From an uncultured beta proteobacterium (lineage in GTDB: Bacteria; Pseudomonadota; Gammaproteobacteria; Burkholderiales; SG8-39): a stretch of DNA of 7,247 bases. The translations under genes and the position numbers were made by a program. The DNA lies in assembly GCA_903868285.1 (NCBI GenBank), contig CAIPUP010000169.1:1-7247 (forward strand). Reading direction: 5' to 3'. The notes beneath the pieces are model-generated. The model was given only the letters and a program-made list of their open reading frames with translations. It was not told the DNA's origin and searched no databases. Shown piece by piece: positions 6,062-7,247 of this stretch (positions are counted from its first letter, which is position 1; every line of letters starts with the position of its first letter).

Positions 6062-6086
6062 GTTTGCCGGTGCGGTTGCAGTGATG

Positions 6087-6113
6087 AAAAGGCCTCCGCT
6101 GGAGGCCTTTTTT
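6087..6113 (+). terminator. Intrinsic terminator after the aminotransferase
   Basis: AAAAGGCCTCC (6087-6097) and GGAGGCCTTTT (6101-6111) form a perfect 11-bp stem with a GCT loop, continued by Ts to 6113. It starts 25 bases after the stop codon. The A-run on the 5' side makes it potentially bidirectional. Confidence 0.95.
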
Positions 6114-6131
6114 ATTGCTGGCACTTGTCTT

Positions 6132-6150
6132 TTCTCCCGTATTGGGAGAA
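6132..6150. promoter_or_regulatory. Inverted repeat upstream of higB, likely HigA/HigBA operator
   Basis: TTCTCCC (6132-6138) and GGGAGAA (6144-6150) are perfect 7-base arms around GTATT. The right arm contains the GGGAG that serves as the toxin's Shine-Dalgarno, 12 bases before the ATG at 6161. Bound HigA could repress transcription. As RNA, the same hairpin could hide the ribosome binding site. No convincing -35/-10 pair could be fixed around it. Confidence 0.6.
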
Positions 6151-6160
6151 GCTGTCGGCC

Positions 6161-6469
6161 ATGCGCATCATCGCAAAAAGCAGCTTGCAAAAGTTCTGGC
6201 AGCGGCGGGGTTGTGCCGATGCCCGAGGTCCGCTGCACAGCTGGCATGCCGAGGTTTTAAAGGCGACCTGGTGCACGCCGCAAGACATCAAGGATCAATA
6301 TGCCAGTGCAAGTCTTTGCGCTAACAATCGTGTGGTTTTCAATGTTGGTGGCAACAAGTACCGACTGGTTGTGGAAGTGCAATATCGCGCCGGCATTGTT
6401 TGGGTGAAATTTGTTGGCACACACGCACAGTACGACCGTATTGATGTGGAGTCCGTAAATGACTATTAA
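6161..6469 (+). CDS. higB: HigB-family type II toxin (mRNA interferase)
   Basis: A 102-residue toxin of the HigB family (RelE-like fold), expected to cut mRNA at the ribosome when not bound by its antitoxin. Family marks are the N-terminal MRIIAKSSLQKFW (1-13), a central NNRVVFNVGGNKYRLVVEV (55-73) and WVKFVGTHAQYDRID (81-95), whose His-x-x-Tyr-Asp is strongly conserved. Length is normal and nothing is disrupted, so it should be active. The frame stays open upstream to 6125 with a TTG, but the family N-terminus fixes the start at 6161. GGGAG (6144-6148) lies 12 bases before the ATG, rather far, and sits in a palindrome, which suggests weak or controlled initiation. The toxin gene comes first and overlaps the antitoxin by 11 bases, the standard higBA order. 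Confidence 0.92.
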   Translation: MRIIAKSSLQKFWQRRGCADARGPLHSWHAEVLKATWCTPQDIKDQYASASLCANNRVVFNVGGNKYRLVVEVQYRAGIVWVKFVGTHAQYDRIDVESVNDY

Positions 6470-6818
6470 GCCAATCCGTAGTGATGATGATCTCAAGCGC
6501 GCCTTGGTGCGACTTGAGAAGATCTTTCAGGCTGAGGAAGGCACCGCGCACGCTGATGAGCGTGACGTGCTGGTGACGCTGATTGAGGCGTATGAAAACA
6601 AGCATTACGACTTCGGGCCAGCCGATCCGGTCGAGGCGATCAAGTTCCGTATGGAACAGGAGGGTTTGACGGCGCGCGACCTGGAGCCCTTTATCGGCCA
6701 AAGTGGACGAGTGTCAGAGGTGTTGAACCGTAAACGTGGCTTGAGCCTGCGCATGGTCAAACGGCTGCACGATGGCCTGAACATCCCTTATGAGACGCTG
6801 TTGGCGAGGGGCCGTTAG
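6459..6818 (+). CDS. higA: HigA-family antitoxin, XRE-type DNA-binding protein
   Basis: A 119-residue antitoxin that should bind and silence HigB and, with it, repress the operon. Residues 1-55 (PIRSDDDLKRALVRLEKIF, then the DERDVLVTLIEAYE helix) form the family's N-terminal region. Residues 57-115 are an XRE-type helix-turn-helix: DPVEAIKFRMEQEGLTARDL, then SGRVSEVLNRKRGLSL with the recognition helix near 81-91, ending in LNIPYETLL. The ATG at 6459 lies inside the end of higB. GGAG (6448-6451) sits seven bases upstream, a better ribosome binding site than that of the toxin, which fits the need for antitoxin excess. The pair reads as intact. The inverted repeat at 6132-6150 is its most likely binding site (inference). 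Confidence 0.92.
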   Translation: MTIKPIRSDDDLKRALVRLEKIFQAEEGTAHADERDVLVTLIEAYENKHYDFGPADPVEAIKFRMEQEGLTARDLEPFIGQSGRVSEVLNRKRGLSLRMVKRLHDGLNIPYETLLARGR

Positions 6819-6874
6819 CGAGGGCATTGACCTTTGTGCCGGTCCTTTTTGCGCCGGTCCTGCCGGGGCTGCGC
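6819..6874. other. Convergent intergenic region between higA and the Lrp gene
   Basis: A 56-base gap between two genes read toward each other. It holds a 10-base near-perfect direct repeat (GTGCCGGTCC 6836-6845, GCGCCGGTCC 6851-6860) with TTTTT in between. A weak GACC/GGTC stem (6829-6832, 6841-6844) before CTTTTT may end higA transcription. No gene is seen in it. Confidence 0.4.
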
Positions 6875-6886
6875 TTAGCCCGGCAG
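6860..6886 (-). terminator. GC-rich hairpin over the Lrp stop codon
   Basis: CTGCCGGGGCT (6860-6870) can pair with AGCCCGGCAG (6877-6886) with one bulged G and a six-base loop. The structure covers the last codons and the stop of the Lrp gene. It has no T-run on either side, so it is at best a weak or Rho-assisted terminator, or an mRNA-stabilising hairpin between convergent genes. Confidence 0.35.
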
Positions 6887-7247
6887 CGGCAGCGCCGTCT
6901 TGTACTTCACCTGCTTCAGCGCGAAGGAACTCTGGATGTTGCCCACGCCGGGCACCCGCGACAGGAAGTCGACGATGAAACGCTCCAGCGCCTGCACATC
7001 TTTCACCAGCACCCGCAGCAGATAGTCGGCATCGCCGGTCATCAGGTAGCACTCCATCACCTCGGGTCGATCGGCGATAGCCTGCTCGAAGGTGTCGAGC
7101 GCGCGTTCAACTTGCTTTTCCAAGCGTACCTGGATGAACACCGACACCGTCAGGCCGAGCGGAATGGGATCGAGCAGGGTGACATGGCGGCGTATCAGTC
7201 CGGCCTGCTCGAGCTTGCGTACCCGTGCCAGGCAGGGCGAGGCCGAC
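6875..7247 (-). CDS. Lrp/AsnC-family transcriptional regulator, N-terminus cut off by window end
   Basis: The last 124 codons of an Lrp/AsnC regulator, a small DNA-binding protein that usually responds to an amino acid. The frame continues to the window end, beyond the GTG at 7147 that a simple start search would pick. Residues read before it, SASPCLARVRKLEQAGLI and RRHVTLLDPIPLGL, are the recognition helix and wing of the HTH. The ligand-binding RAM domain follows: VSVFIQVRLEKQVERAL, PEVMECYLMTGDADYLLRVLV with the conserved GDxDY loop, and VPGVGNIQSSFALKQVKYKTALPL at the C-terminus. About 30 N-terminal residues should be missing. Family members often control an adjacent divergent amino-acid transport or catabolism gene, which here would lie outside the window. 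Any link to the nearby aminotransferase is only a possibility. Confidence 0.93.
   Translation of the reverse strand, partial: SASPCLARVRKLEQAGLIRRHVTLLDPIPLGLTVSVFIQVRLEKQVERALDTFEQAIADRPEVMECYLMTGDADYLLRVLVKDVQALERFIVDFLSRVPGVGNIQSSFALKQVKYKTALPLPG

Noticed and set aside
6125..6160. Longer higB starting with TTG at 6125
   Set aside because: The family N-terminus MRIIAKS starts at 6161, and the extension would be encoded by the palindrome and ribosome binding site region.
5357..6247. 296-codon minus-strand ORF opposite the aminotransferase 3' end
   Set aside because: It is antisense to conserved aminotransferase sequence and crosses a strong terminator. No recognisable domain.
6875..7147. 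Complete 90-residue protein starting with GTG at 7147
   Set aside because: The same frame continues to the window end and encodes the Lrp recognition helix, so this is an internal GTG of a truncated larger gene.

Overview
The window looks like a chromosomal segment of a GC-rich proteobacterium, most likely a betaproteobacterium. I infer this from the GC-rich codon use, a protozoan-type pteridine reductase close to ttcA, and an OMF-MFP efflux operon. No rRNA, tRNA, transposase, integrase or CRISPR array is visible. Both ends cut through genes.

Left part (1-1673, minus strand): the end of a tripartite efflux operon. A complete NodT/OprM-type outer-membrane lipoprotein is followed, with an ATGA stop/start overlap, by the first part of a periplasmic adaptor (membrane fusion protein). 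The inner-membrane pump presumably lies beyond base 1.

Middle part (1811-4444, plus strand): a pteridine reductase of the SDR family, an alpha/beta hydrolase with its own strong ribosome binding site, and ttcA, which 2-thiolates C32 of tRNA. The first two are separated by 116 bases holding short tandem repeats and an AT-rich motif that recurs at the end of ttcA. The hydrolase has a nucleophile elbow, but no histidine where the catalytic one is expected.

Right-middle part (4520-6113, plus strand): a self-contained unit and the most interesting piece here. A near-consensus sigma70-type promoter carries a perfect inverted repeat in its spacer. It drives a 501-residue ORF whose first ~60 residues are a Cro/YdaS-like helix-turn-helix, continuous in frame with a complete class V PLP aminotransferase of the alanine/serine-glyoxylate type. 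An internal ATG with a good Shine-Dalgarno precedes the enzyme part, so fused and free enzyme could both be made. A strong intrinsic terminator closes the unit. A working hypothesis is an autoregulated 'trigger enzyme'.

Right part (6132-7247): a higBA toxin-antitoxin module (toxin first, 11-base overlap) with an inverted repeat just upstream that includes the toxin's ribosome binding site. Convergent to it is an Lrp/AsnC regulator, cut by the right edge of the window.
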